DNA of 38,191 nucleotides, taken from positions 101,855-140,045 of the forward strand of contig NW_019091691.1 of NCBI RefSeq assembly GCF_001949145.1, in the 5' to 3' direction. Source of the stretch: Acanthaster planci (lineage: Eukaryota > Echinodermata > Asteroidea > Valvatida > Acanthasteridae). This document shows positions 11,901-23,900 of this stretch, piece by piece (the first letter of the stretch is position 1; the number at the start of each line of letters is the position of its first letter). A model generated the notes under the pieces. The model made no database searches and was not told the origin of the DNA. It saw only the letters and a list, made by a program, of their open reading frames with translations. The position numbers and the translations under genes were made by a program.

Positions 11901-14900
11901 GTAAGTTTTCCCCTTCCATGTATGTAGGAACATCAATAATTATGCTGTACATGTACATACATGTACATGTGCAAATCAGCAAGTTTAATGTAGCCCAGTA
12001 AATGTACAAAAATGCCTACAAAAAAGGGACTTTTTTGTGTACAAACAAACGTGTTCTTCTTGGGATGACATCACATTTTTGCTCCTGGATATTTGAAAAT
12101 CTCATTTGCAAAAAACCACAAAGGCAGTAAAATACCCTTTGAAATAGTGAAACAACCGTTGGAAAGGGTAAAACTGCCAGACAAAGGTAGAAAATTGGAA
12201 AAAACGTTTATGAAAACAAATTGATTGCGCCAGTTGTTACAGCTACCGTTACCGTTACTCAAAACATCTTCTTCAGGATCTCTAAGATTGTGCCCTAGGG
12301 CCGATCGTCAGGTACATGTACATGTATCTTCTTCTTTATAAGCAGTTACAGCTTCAAGCACTAGTCTGCTTCAAATGGTTCCAGCGTGTACTTTACACCC
12401 AGAATGATGTGTACATTGTGAGCAAACCTCACATACCGGTACCTACCGTAGTGTGGACGTGTGGAACAGAAGATGTCAACACAATGCAGGAAGGGAAGAC
12501 GCTCTGTGGACTTACCCATGACCACAGAATGTTTCCCCTTCTCTAAGAAAGAGGTTGAGAGGCACTTTGGGGTGAGGGTGATCTGTCGTAATTAAAAGAA
12601 AGACGAACAGTCACTGAAACAGTTGTACAAAAATTCAGTTGAAAATCCTGTCCCCGGTTCAAGAAAAATGAGTATTTTCACGAAGTTTTCTTAACTGCAC
12701 AAAAAGAAAGTAATGCACACACTATAGCACTGATTTGTTCATGCAACATACGTAGTACGTGTACATGTACGTGTAAGTAGAGTTACATGTGACATACTGG
12801 TATGTACATGTAGGTGTGGAGCACGAAAGTGTTGGCTGGATTTACACATGTATGTGTACATTTACCTGTACTGTAAATGGTGTGCAGATGTTTTGTTAAA
12901 CAGCACAATTTGACAACGAGGTGCACGTACGTTGCAGACGTATACCGGTAAATGCAGATTCCCAGTATTTTTCTTTGGTTTTGTTTTTGTGCTGTGCATC
13001 AACAGATTTTGGAGTCGGCGCGTAAGGCCAGCAAACGCGTGAGAATGAGCGGCCAGTTCCACTCCCCGTCCGACATCGCGATGACTGATGGCTACATGAT
13101 CAACATGAAGAACTTCAATCACGTCATTGAGGTATATGTACTTTTCATCCTCCACGAGTTTGTTTGTCAACATTTGCTTGTTTGTGTGTTTTGTTGGGAA
13201 AGAGCTGGCACGGTAATGCCAAGGCTATACGTACATGTAAAATGATTCATGTACATTGTTCAGGGAACATACTGTAGACACGCACACAAGTACATGTACA
13301 TGTACGTACATGTAACTTGGATTATATCAAAGGATGCAGTTTTGTTCATAAATTATACAAGGCACCCTTATCTTATGCTGCGGAGGCTAGTTTGATGGAG
13401 ATGCGAAACCCCAGTTACGCGTAGGCTGGGGGCCCAAATTAATTGGTAGCGGCTTGTATTTATGTATGGGTAATGGCTGCAGCTACTGGTAGTTCCTGTA
13501 GAGTTATGTGTAATTTCTGGCCGCAGCCAAGTGAACTGGATGCAGATGGAATCCAAAAAATACTTGTACACTGTATATTCGATGTATTAGCAAAAAGCAG
13601 GTACCGATACATATACCATGGTTACTGTTGGAATTATTGTGCAAAGTGTATTTGTGACCAGTGCTCTGCTCATTTTTGCTTAACTGAAAAATCCTGATGC
13701 ATGTAAGCAGAAAACAAAAGTGTTCAACTTCTTTTCTGTCACATCACCTTTGGAACATAACGAAAATGCTTACTTAACAATTACTGCTGTGTGCATGTGT
13801 TCGTAATCAGTGCTGAATGAGATGTCATGGTTACCATGAGCAGTTATTACCAGACTGCATGCGTGCAGTCACTGGTTTTTATTTGTCAGTATCTCAAAGG
13901 AGAACTTTCACAACTTTCCTTTTGGCTGTATGAGAGGTTACTACGTGGCTGTTGTGAGCAAAGATCATATAGCGCCGCGTAGCGACGCAAGATGGAGAAC
14001 TTCACCGTGAATACACGTAAAATGTAATCGCACGGGTGCCATTTGAGCAAGCAATACGCCTGCGCAATGCACATTAATGCACAGGTGTAGGCACCACGGC
14101 AGGCATGTACACCTGGTGAGCCCGCGCCTAAGCATTACCGTAAACCGTGCGGGCGTATTGCTTGCTCAAATGGCACCCGTGGTAATTACAACTTTGGGCA
14201 GAGTTATCCATCTTGCGCCTTCGGCGCTATATAATCTTTGGTTTTGAGTGCATGTACATGTACCTTATCGAGTCATCTGGAACTGGTTTCATACGGATAC
14301 ATGTGCATGTATGTGATCGATTGGGTACATGGTTAATACCCTGATCCAATCTGAGCAAAGTCCTGGTGCTCAGCTTCAGGCTTTTTTCGTTTGTGTCCGC
14401 TGACAGGTGGACAAGGAGAAATGTCAGATCACCGTGGAGGGAGGCTGCATCATCGAAGACCTCAACACCAAAATACTCCCCGTGCACGGAATGGCTCTCA
14501 GCAAGTGAGTAACTTGTCCAATGTACATGAATCAAAGCCTTGTCATGGAATATACAGTAAGTTATTACTCATCTTGAGTCATGATTGAGAACCTATTTCT
14601 CACATGTTCTACATGTATCTCACCATCACGTATCAGCACAGTTGCTATTTTTTCTACATGTTTAACAAGGCACACAACCGAGGGTCCACGCCAGGTAAAA
14701 TAGACCTGCATAGTAAACTGTACCTACTTTGCCTGGAAAGGATTTACGACACACATGCTTTATAAAGCTATAAACTGATTCGGTGACAAGAATCAGGAGC
14801 CATTACTGCGGTGTCCCCACATCTCTGTACAGACAAGATGCACATTGAAATGCTTTCTCAGCCGATGGGAGCGCACTGCTAACCAAAATCACAACATGCG

Positions 14901-17900
14901 TCAAGTTAAGGAATGTGCCCCGAATAATGGGGACACCGCAAGTATGGCATCAGTGAATCGGTCTATTGTGGAGCTGTCTCCTGCCTGAAGTGCGCACACA
15001 CATAAGTGTGTATTTTCCTGCAACTGGGGACCCCCTATTGTTCCTCTTTTGTTTGTATGTTGGAATGTTGTATGTTTTTTTTGGAAGACCACCCATATAT
15101 TTTGTACACAGTTGTCAATCGGGGACCCTCTGTCAATCAGGGACCTTATTGTCCTCTATTGTTCAGGGTCCCCAATTGAATGCAGAAACAAACTCACACA
15201 CATTACCATTAGAGAGTGGCAAATGCATGTTGATTCAGCATTTTAGTGCTTGAAATTGTAATTTCAACTTATATGTAATTCTGGTCATGGTAAAACAATT
15301 TTTATTCTTGTACTGTATAACATGGTTTATTCCGGGTAGATATATGTAGATTATGTTACCTCCTCTGAGTACTGGAAGTTGAGAAACAGTTGATTTTGCC
15401 CTGAGAACTACCAGACTTCCAATGCTCTGACTATCCACTGTCAAACCATGTCACAAGTCCATGTATATAATTCACTGAGCAGTTTTATGGCATTTTGGGA
15501 AACTACTCAATAGTTGGAGGTGTTTTTCACAGTGTACCGGGCAACTACCAAAGATTTTACCCAAGAGGGGCCGTTTTCAATTTTTTTTCTATCTCATCGA
15601 TTGTTCCAGAGAAAACATTATGAACCTATTATGTAAGTAATATAACAAATTGAAAGGCTTAGCACAGAAAAATATTTGGTTGATGTGAAAATACATGGAT
15701 AATGATATAATTAGCATTTTCTCTTTTTGAATCCAATATGGTATGGTACATCTACGCCCTCTGTTTTTAAATTTTTAATAAGAAGATAACACCTTTGATC
15801 CTGTGATTTTCACCACAGTCTCGGATCTATGCCAAATATTACCATCGCCGGAGCAATCAGCACAGGTACCCATGGCACCGGAATCAAGCATGGTATCCTA
15901 GCAACGCAGGTAGGAAAGTATCTGTGGCAACATGGGGGCAGCTTGCACTTTGTGTGACTTCTGCCCAGATTTTTGTGGCTACCCCAGGTTCCTTTACATG
16001 GCTCATTTTGGCTCGAATGTATAATTTTTTTGTACAGCAATTCAAACATGGTTGTGTGAAATTTGTTCTCTGCAAAATGAATAAATCCTTGATCTCAAAA
16101 TCTTGCTGGTGAGTTTGCCCTTGGGGTAACAGTGCATGTTGTCCTCAGGCAGGACACTTTATCATGATTGCTTCTCTTCACCAGGGTAATAAAGAGGATC
16201 CCTCTGGTAAAATTGGGATTGTGTCAGGGGCGACATCAAGCTGTGTGTACTCCTTCAGGATTGTAGAAATACTTTGTGGCTGCATTGATATTATTAACAT
16301 GATTAATGTGGCTCTGTACTGCCGGTGGTGATGAGTCAGAATTGGGAACTCAGTCTCTCTATTGCTGGTGCACTCCACCCTTCTCCCCAAACGTTTTGTT
16401 ACTTGGCTTCACTCATTTTAGGAGGCTGGTTACATGTAATTTCTGCAAGAGACCTTTTTTTTGGCATCATCTTCTGATGGGTTGACTCTCTGTAGGTTGT
16501 CCAGATTGAACTGCTGACGGCACAGTGCGAGATACTGCGATGTTCCCGGATGGAGAACGAGGACCTGTTCCGTGCCGCGCTGTGCAGCCTTGGATGCTTG
16601 GGCGTCATTGTCACGGTAACCATCCAGTGCGAACCAGAGTTCAAACTTCACAAGAGGCAGATGTCCTGCACGTTGGACGAGGTACATCTAAAAAAAACAT
16701 GTGATTTCCTTTGCTGTTAGCGACAATGATTGTCTTAACACCAACTGATTTACATGGCTACATTTGCTTTATTTTACTAAGCAATATGTTCTTTAACCCT
16801 AACCCCCTACCCTAATTTTCTTACTCATAACCTGAGTCCTACAAACTCCTCTAATTCCTGAGTGTTAAATCTCCAAGTATCCCAAATCCTGCAAAATACT
16901 GAAATTTTTGCTACCGGGTCCCACAGCCTAAATCCTGCAAATTCCTCCAGTAGGTTTTGGGCAGTATTATGCCAAATCATGGAAAAGGCAAGAATGCCTC
17001 AAGTTACAGTATACCCTCTAAAAATGGGTATGATTTTAGAAAACAACTGGCATTCTGAAGGGTACCTTTACACATTATGCCAACGCTGTGATTGAACACT
17101 ACGCATTGAATACACCACTGTGGAAAATTTACCCATATGTCCATAGCTGGTATTCATGTTGGACTGCTGGCTCCAATGGGTTTCTTGCCCATGCATGATC
17201 ATGTACATGTGTGTGTGGTACAGGGCCAGTCCAAAATCTTTGTAAATGCCAAAGATATGGAGGCCGTGTCAGGTCACAAGAGGCTCCATAGGATACAGCG
17301 AGCCCGAGCTGGTGAATGTCAGCCCTGGATAGACGGAACCTGTGGTTTGCACTGGGGGTGTCTGATTTGCTAGCAGTTGTAAGAGTGCACTTGCTAGGTC
17401 AGTGTGCACTAAGACTCTGAGGAGAATGTACACATACATGTACCGGTACATGCAGCATGGGAAGTGTAAAAGTATTAAAAAGTACATGTAACAATATCCG
17501 GAATCCTCAAAATCGTCTTTTAATCCAAGTCCTCAGTATCCCAAATCCTCCAGAATCCTCATGTGGTGCTTTGGGCCTGACACCCGACATTTGAATCTTC
17601 CCGAATCCTCATGTGGTACATTGGGCCTGACACCCTAAATCCTACAGGATCCTCATGTGGTACATTGGGCCTGACACCCTAAATCTTCCAGAATCCTCAT
17701 GTGGTGCTTTGGGCCTGACACCCGACATGTGAATCTTCCCGAATCCTCACGTGGTACATTGGGTCCGACACCCTAAATCCTACAGGATCCTCATGTGGTA
17801 CATTGGGCCTGACACCCTAAATCTTCCAGAATCCTCGTGGTGCAATCTTAGCAGAAGTCACACAAAGTGCAAGCTGCCCCCATGTTGGCACAGATACTTA

Positions 17901-20900
17901 CGTACCTGCGTTGCTCGGATACTCAAGTGGTACATTGGGCCTGACACCCCAATTTCTCCAAATTCTTACAGGAACAAAAACCATGAAAACCCCTCGTAAC
18001 CTAAATTCTGCAAAATCTTGTAATGGTTTGAAGAAAAGGATTTTGGAGGATTTGGGAGGGTTAGGGTCAAGGTGACTCTAATGGTTTATATTTTTCGGAG
18101 CTTTTGTATTTAAAGTCAATTTAGAATGCACTAAAGGTAATAAATTTGCCTAGTGACAAAAGGTCACAAGCCAAAATATCATTCCTTACTGGCATTGTGT
18201 TTCTCACTGGTACATGTAGTTGCTTAAGTGACTTTTTGTTCCAGGTCCTTGACAACCTGGATGACCACATAGCGAAGAGCGAGTTCTTCCGCTTCTGTTG
18301 GTACCCACACACCGAGGGCGCTGTGATGTGGTACAATGACCGCACCCAGAAACCGCTGGTGTCCAGTGCCAGTTGGTTTCACGATTACCTCCTGGTCTAT
18401 CATATCCTACAGTTCCTGTACTGGGTGAGGTGAGAAGCCAATTTGTGATCTTGAGAAATGAATTATTGGTAAACTTTATTTTATCGTTGGGTTATAAGTT
18501 TACTTGAAGCCATCCAGTTCTAGCTGTCCAGTTTTAGTTTGCATAGTGCATGTATATCAGGCCACCTGTTTTCTCATTTTATTAACTTACTATTATTCAT
18601 CATTGTGTAATTTACATTTGTACATGGAATTCTGGGTCATGGGTCGCAATTCATTCAATAGCATGAAANGCTCACCTTTATCACGTGAATGTACTAAATA
18701 TTCAGTCTTGGAGATTCCAAACTGTGCCAGTCTTTGTCACATTGTCAGAAACATGAAGATTCATCAGAACACGTCAGTAACCCCCAAAATGAGCACCCGT
18801 ACTGCCAGTAAACCCTAATTTTTCGGCATCCCACCACATGGGAAGTCAATCCCGTGTACGTTTTTTTTCATCCCCTTCATTCGTTTGAGAAGTCGAGTGA
18901 ATGCATGAACGGATTGACATGCCAACGTCACCTTGAGTCTTTGTTTTTTGGGGGGGGGTTCACATACACAGTAGTCACGCCTTGTCTTCGTTTGACAAAT
19001 TGAGACACAATAGTCGTTTGTGTGGGTGAGTGACCTTGTAGCCTTGCAAATGTAGGGTCTGGGCTTCAAATCCAGCAATTTGTGGTACATGGATGTTGGG
19101 ACCTTTGAACACTGTTGAAAGGCAAGTCACGTTCCTTTCACTTCCTCCCCTCCCTCCACCTGGGCTTAGAAAAGTTTTTATCATGACAGTAGAAGCCAGG
19201 CATGTATTGACATGTGCTAGTTGGCTAATAAAGGGATCCCAATACGACGCTTTTAGTGTCGATCTGCACAATTCCGCATTTGAAAATGAAGCTGTATGTG
19301 TCAGCTTTAATTCTTAATTCGATCAGACGATTGAAAGTAAGGAGTTAAGACACAAGATACACAAAGGTGTGTTAAATTCAGACTTCTGAGGCTGCACATT
19401 TTTGTGGAAGAGTCTTTCAGGATGACTCGACATGTGAAATCAAAAGAAAAATAACTGCAATTTACCGTGAACTAATGTACTGCGGTGGTCATGTATCTGC
19501 ATGTGCAGTGGGTGTGGTTTAAACTGAAGTGGCGTCACACTTACGAACCAGATACTGCATGTACTGTGTCGACTCACTCGACGGCATGCGCGACAAAGTT
19601 CAACACATAAATCTTCGGTTTCAATGCGGATATGCACAGACGGCGCTAATGTGAAATCTCTCTATACTGTGCCATCCAGGGTCGTGTTCGTTTACCTCAT
19701 GGGTGCAGCCATGTTTTTCTTTACCTTATGCGTTCATGTCTTGTGAAAGTTGTCGTTCTTGTTTAGTGAGTTGTGCGTACATGCTTCTGGCCGTGGTTTG
19801 CTCTGCTGGTGCCCCCATTTAATCTACTTTAACAGTGGCAGTTGATCGGCTCCTGAAATTGACTTGAAGCCTGATGAAGAGGGGTAGTACATGTACATAA
19901 TTGTCATACATGTAGTGCCACGAGGCACACTTCTTGTAAATATGTTGCCCTGGTCTTCCAGTGATTATGGATGGTTGGAAGTCAACAAGAACAAATACTC
20001 ATACACGCAACTAATATGTCAAGGGATTTGGCACTGCTAATAAAATTTGGGTCAGTAATATCGGGGGATTTCAAACTGATGGGCATTTCTCACCTAATTT
20101 CATGTCTGAAATAGCGACAGGGTACAGTAATAACTATCTTTAAGGGGACATTCAGTTTTAGACAAGTTGGCTCTCACAACTTTTGCTGTCATGAGGTCAA
20201 GCTCCATTTTGAGCCCTTTCAAAGATACCATCACGGCTGTCTGTTCTGTGTGCCAACCTTACACACAGTGTGGACCAATGAAGAAAAGAGGTCCACATAA
20301 TGCAGGTTGTGTCAACCGTCTGTTGACAAAGCCAGGTCCACGCAAGGTTATCCCCTTTCTGTTTCAGAGTCATTTTAGGATTGGGGTTATCTGTAACAGT
20401 CAGGGAAACCAACAAAAATCCAGCTGAAAATGAGTGTTCACCGGGCAAAAGAAATGGGAGTTCTCACCGATTCTTCTTTATTAAACTGACAAGGTCATGT
20501 AGAACATGTGCATATGTGATTTTGTCTCCAGTTCCTTCCTTCCGAGGCTGATCCCTTCCATCAACCGACTGTTCTACAACTGGTGTTTCACTGGTCGCCG
20601 CGAGGACGTCGCCATCAGCCATGCAAACTTTGCCATCAATTGCCTCTTCAGACAACACGTGACCGAGTGGGCCATTCCCAGGTTAGCAGTTGTCTTATTT
20701 CATGGGCAGTCTTCATTCTGTGTTGACAGAGTGAAGTGCTCACACAAAATCATTATTCAAATTCCAAGGACCTTGATTTGTGAAGACTGGAGAAACTGTT
20801 TTAATGGTGCTATCAAATATTTGGCCAGAACATAGAAACCTGCCCATAAAACAGACCTATTTATGAGGTGGTCATATACTAGAATCATAGGATGTACCTG

Positions 20901-23900
20901 GACCACTTTAAAAGGCCACCCTTTTTTTAACTACTTGCTGCCGGGTGCTTTGAAAAAATGCAGTGGATAATGCCGGGCATTTTCAAGATTTTCAGTTTTC
21001 AAAATTCTTCAACAATTCATCATTTCATTTAACGGACGTTTATACCCACAACATGTAATCTTTGGGCACTACTCAAGCTGACAGGTGACCTTCATTGACA
21101 CCCGAGTATTTTAGCCAGGCCTGCGGCCTTGTAAAAAAGAGCCCAGATTGTGCCGTGCTATGAAACCTTTTGTTCATGAACCTGCCACAGTGCGCTACTG
21201 CCCCGATTTCAATCGGGGCCAGATTAGCATGCAGCAATGTTGTGTGGCTCATCACTGTGGTGTTGGAGAGCTTTTGTCCCTGGTGGTAATCCGCTAACTC
21301 TAAATGCCCCAAATCCTGGTATAAGGTTTCAAAACAAGGCTGGATTGTCTCCATTATTGAGAGTGAAAAAAATATTGGTAATACCCAGCAGCTCATTTTT
21401 TTGTCCTGAGCATGATCTTTTGTTACAAGGCCCAACTCTTTTGCCCGGAAACCGGCTCCCCGTCTTCGTATATTAAGCCCAGCTCCTCAAAAATGGGTGG
21501 CCCGTCAGGGAGTGGTTAAAAAAGATCTGAGAATATGGAGGATCTGACATTTCATGAGTAGAATCTTTCTCAAATCATCTTGAAGACAATAATTAGACCC
21601 AGGCCTTGTCTGAGTTTTTTGGACTGTGGTCATGATTAGCATGAGTCTATGACCGTGGCTGCAACAAATTCCCATAGAGTCATGTGTAATATCAAGCCAC
21701 AGCAAAGCAAGTTGGACGTGACCTGAACCTGCTTTCCTCCCTGCAGACGTCACACGGCAGTAGTGTTGCGAGAACTGAAATCTTGGCTGAATGCTAACAA
21801 AGACGTTAACGTTCACTTCCCAGTGGAGGTGCGATTTGTTAAGGGTGATGACATCATGCTAAGCCCCGCCCATGGGAGGGAGACATGCTACATTAATATA
21901 ATCTTGTACAGGTGAGTTTGTACATGTTTAATTCATCAGTTTCACAGTAGGAATAAAGAAGTTATTTGGCTATCTGGTTTGAAGACAGTTCTCAGACTAA
22001 AGTTCTGTCACTTTGAAGAAACAATGAAAGAAGGCCATTTCCAACAATACATCCAAAGACCCACTTTTGGAAAGTTACCATTGTACAATAGGTTGTTTTC
22101 AATTTGACAAAGAGCGGGCAGGGGTACACGTGCGCTGCGCTCGATTATTATAACTCTGTCTGTTCAATGCATGTCATTGCATAACAACAACTGAAAGAGA
22201 ACCTATCCAGGATGCCAAATTAGGACTAAATTCAAATCACAGCATGGTAACATTTTGTTTGAAATTGAAATTCTATTGTGCTTTTTTTTAAAGAGTATAC
22301 AGTATTCACTGAGTTAATCTTTGTGTTAACTCCTTTCTTAGCAGTTTAAGCACTTTTGTTACCTCAAACGAACGTGATGCACAGATGGCAAATGATGGAC
22401 TGTACCTTTTCACGTGATGGCATTTTGTGTTATCCCATTGTAGGCCCTTCGGAAAATTTGTCCCTTATGCCAAATACTGGGCAGCTTTTGAGAGGATCGT
22501 GTACAGTGTCGGAGGAAGACCTCACTGGGCTAAGGTAAGCACTAATATTGGTACGGATACCAGTGCAGACAGGGTACCAGCAGGGAGGAACAGAGATGGC
22601 AGTCGGCTGTTGTAGTGGGTACCGGCAGGAGCCAGCGCTAACCCTTGCTCTTGTTTACACTCCAATGCACTCCAATATTCCCCTGAGAAAAAGTGGCTAT
22701 GTTTATTACATGGCGCACACCACTGCAATGGAGAAACTGTGTGCACTTCAAGGAATTGCACAGCAGTGGAGGTCAGCTTGGTCTAGTACCTAGTGTATTA
22801 CACTGATAAGCAAAGCCACATGCCACAATCCTCTGGAGTACACTGGAGTGTACTTCAATTGGGCTGTACACTTCACTGGTAATGCAAAGAATCCTCCAAT
22901 GGACACCATCTGCAGTGCTTTGGCAAGTACTACTGAATGGCAGTAAATTGCTCTCATAGAGCAAGGGCGAACTGAAGGTTACGGGCAGGGATATTTCTCA
23001 GATGTACTATTTGTCAAATTTTACACCGTGATATATTGCATAAAAAACCAGTTGGTATCCGTTTGTGGTGAGGAACACAAAGAGTACACTTGTTTAAACA
23101 TTTAGAACTGCTTTTCTCAAAAACAGAAGGTACTGTGCTTTGATGGCAATTTGGACAACTGGATCTGGAATTATCCGGTTTCTCCCCTAAATAGTAATCG
23201 CTTGATTGCATATTTATTAGTTCCTTACCCTCCGTTTTCGAGCACATAGGCTTTAAATACGAAGCTGGGGAGCCCGAAGCTGGACAAAAGAGCTGGGCCT
23301 TGTAACAAAAGACTGTACTCAGCACAAACGACCGAACTGCTGGGAATTGCCAACATTTTTTCGGTTGTCAATAGCGAAGGAAATCTGTCCTTGTTTTGAA
23401 AGATTATACCACTATTTGTGGCATTCAGTGCAAGTGGATTACCACCGGGGTACAGAAGCTCTCCAGCACTCCAGCGGTGAGCGATTAATACAACTGCACG
23501 CTGATCTGGTCCCTGTTGAAAAGATGCCAGCAGTGCACTGTGCCGGTTTCGGGAACAAAAGAAACTTACGTAACACCGCACAATCTGGGCTTTTTACAAG
23601 GCTGCAAGCCTGGCTGAAATACTTGGCTGACAATAGATTTTGTCTGCCAGACTAGAGTGGCCAAGAGACAGTCATTCGTGTGGGTGTAAACGTCCATTAA
23701 ATGAAATGAGTTTTTGAAGAATTTTGAAAACTGAAAATCTTGAAAATCTCCGGTATGTGTGCACTGCATTTTCAAAGCACCCAGCAGCATGTGGTTAATT
23801 TCTAATACCTTTCAGTCTAATTTCCCCCCCCCCCCACAGGCTCACAAGCTGACTGGAGCGGAGCTCAAGGTTGCCTACCCAGAGTTTGAGGCATTCTGCA

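Larger units (their letters stand above)
5939..13005 (+). other. GULO: GULO intron 1, 7.07 kb
   Basis: This is the longest intron, about 39 percent of the coding span. It carries a 1.4 kb foldback element (8339-9741), a piggyBac-like MITE with an assembly gap (11116-11540), a small hairpin (12123-12178), A/T-rich low-complexity DNA at 6096-6150 and several TACATGTACATGTA words (6699, 7462, 12313). No exon was found inside it. Confidence 0.85.
14505..15818 (+). other. GULO: GULO intron 3
   Basis: It holds two inverted repeats: 14799-14818 with 14929-14948, and 15116-15129 with 15165-15178. The rest shows no recognisable feature. Confidence 0.8.
16682..18244 (+). other. GULO: GULO intron 5
   Basis: It contains CCTAAATCCTGCAAA-like degenerate words (about 16795-16980 and 17960-18070), a 50/43/44-base minisatellite (17558-17950) and an inverted copy of the exon 4 donor inside that minisatellite. 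Confidence 0.85.

Noticed and set aside
16794-16816. Telomere-like CCCTAA words
   Set aside because: There are only two or three imperfect copies; they merge into the degenerate CCTAAATCC words of the intron.
17558-17950. CRISPR-like array
   Set aside because: The monomers are contiguous with no unique spacers, and the DNA is from an animal.
18425-18430. Earlier GT donor for GULO exon 6
   Set aside because: It would put exon 7 out of frame. The GT at 18430 restores the conserved W-V-S-S-F-L-P-R-L.
21237-21476. Open frame shared by both TTAA elements as a real protein
   Set aside because: The similarity follows from the DNA homology of the two copies. No domain is visible and no ATG context or splice signals support it.
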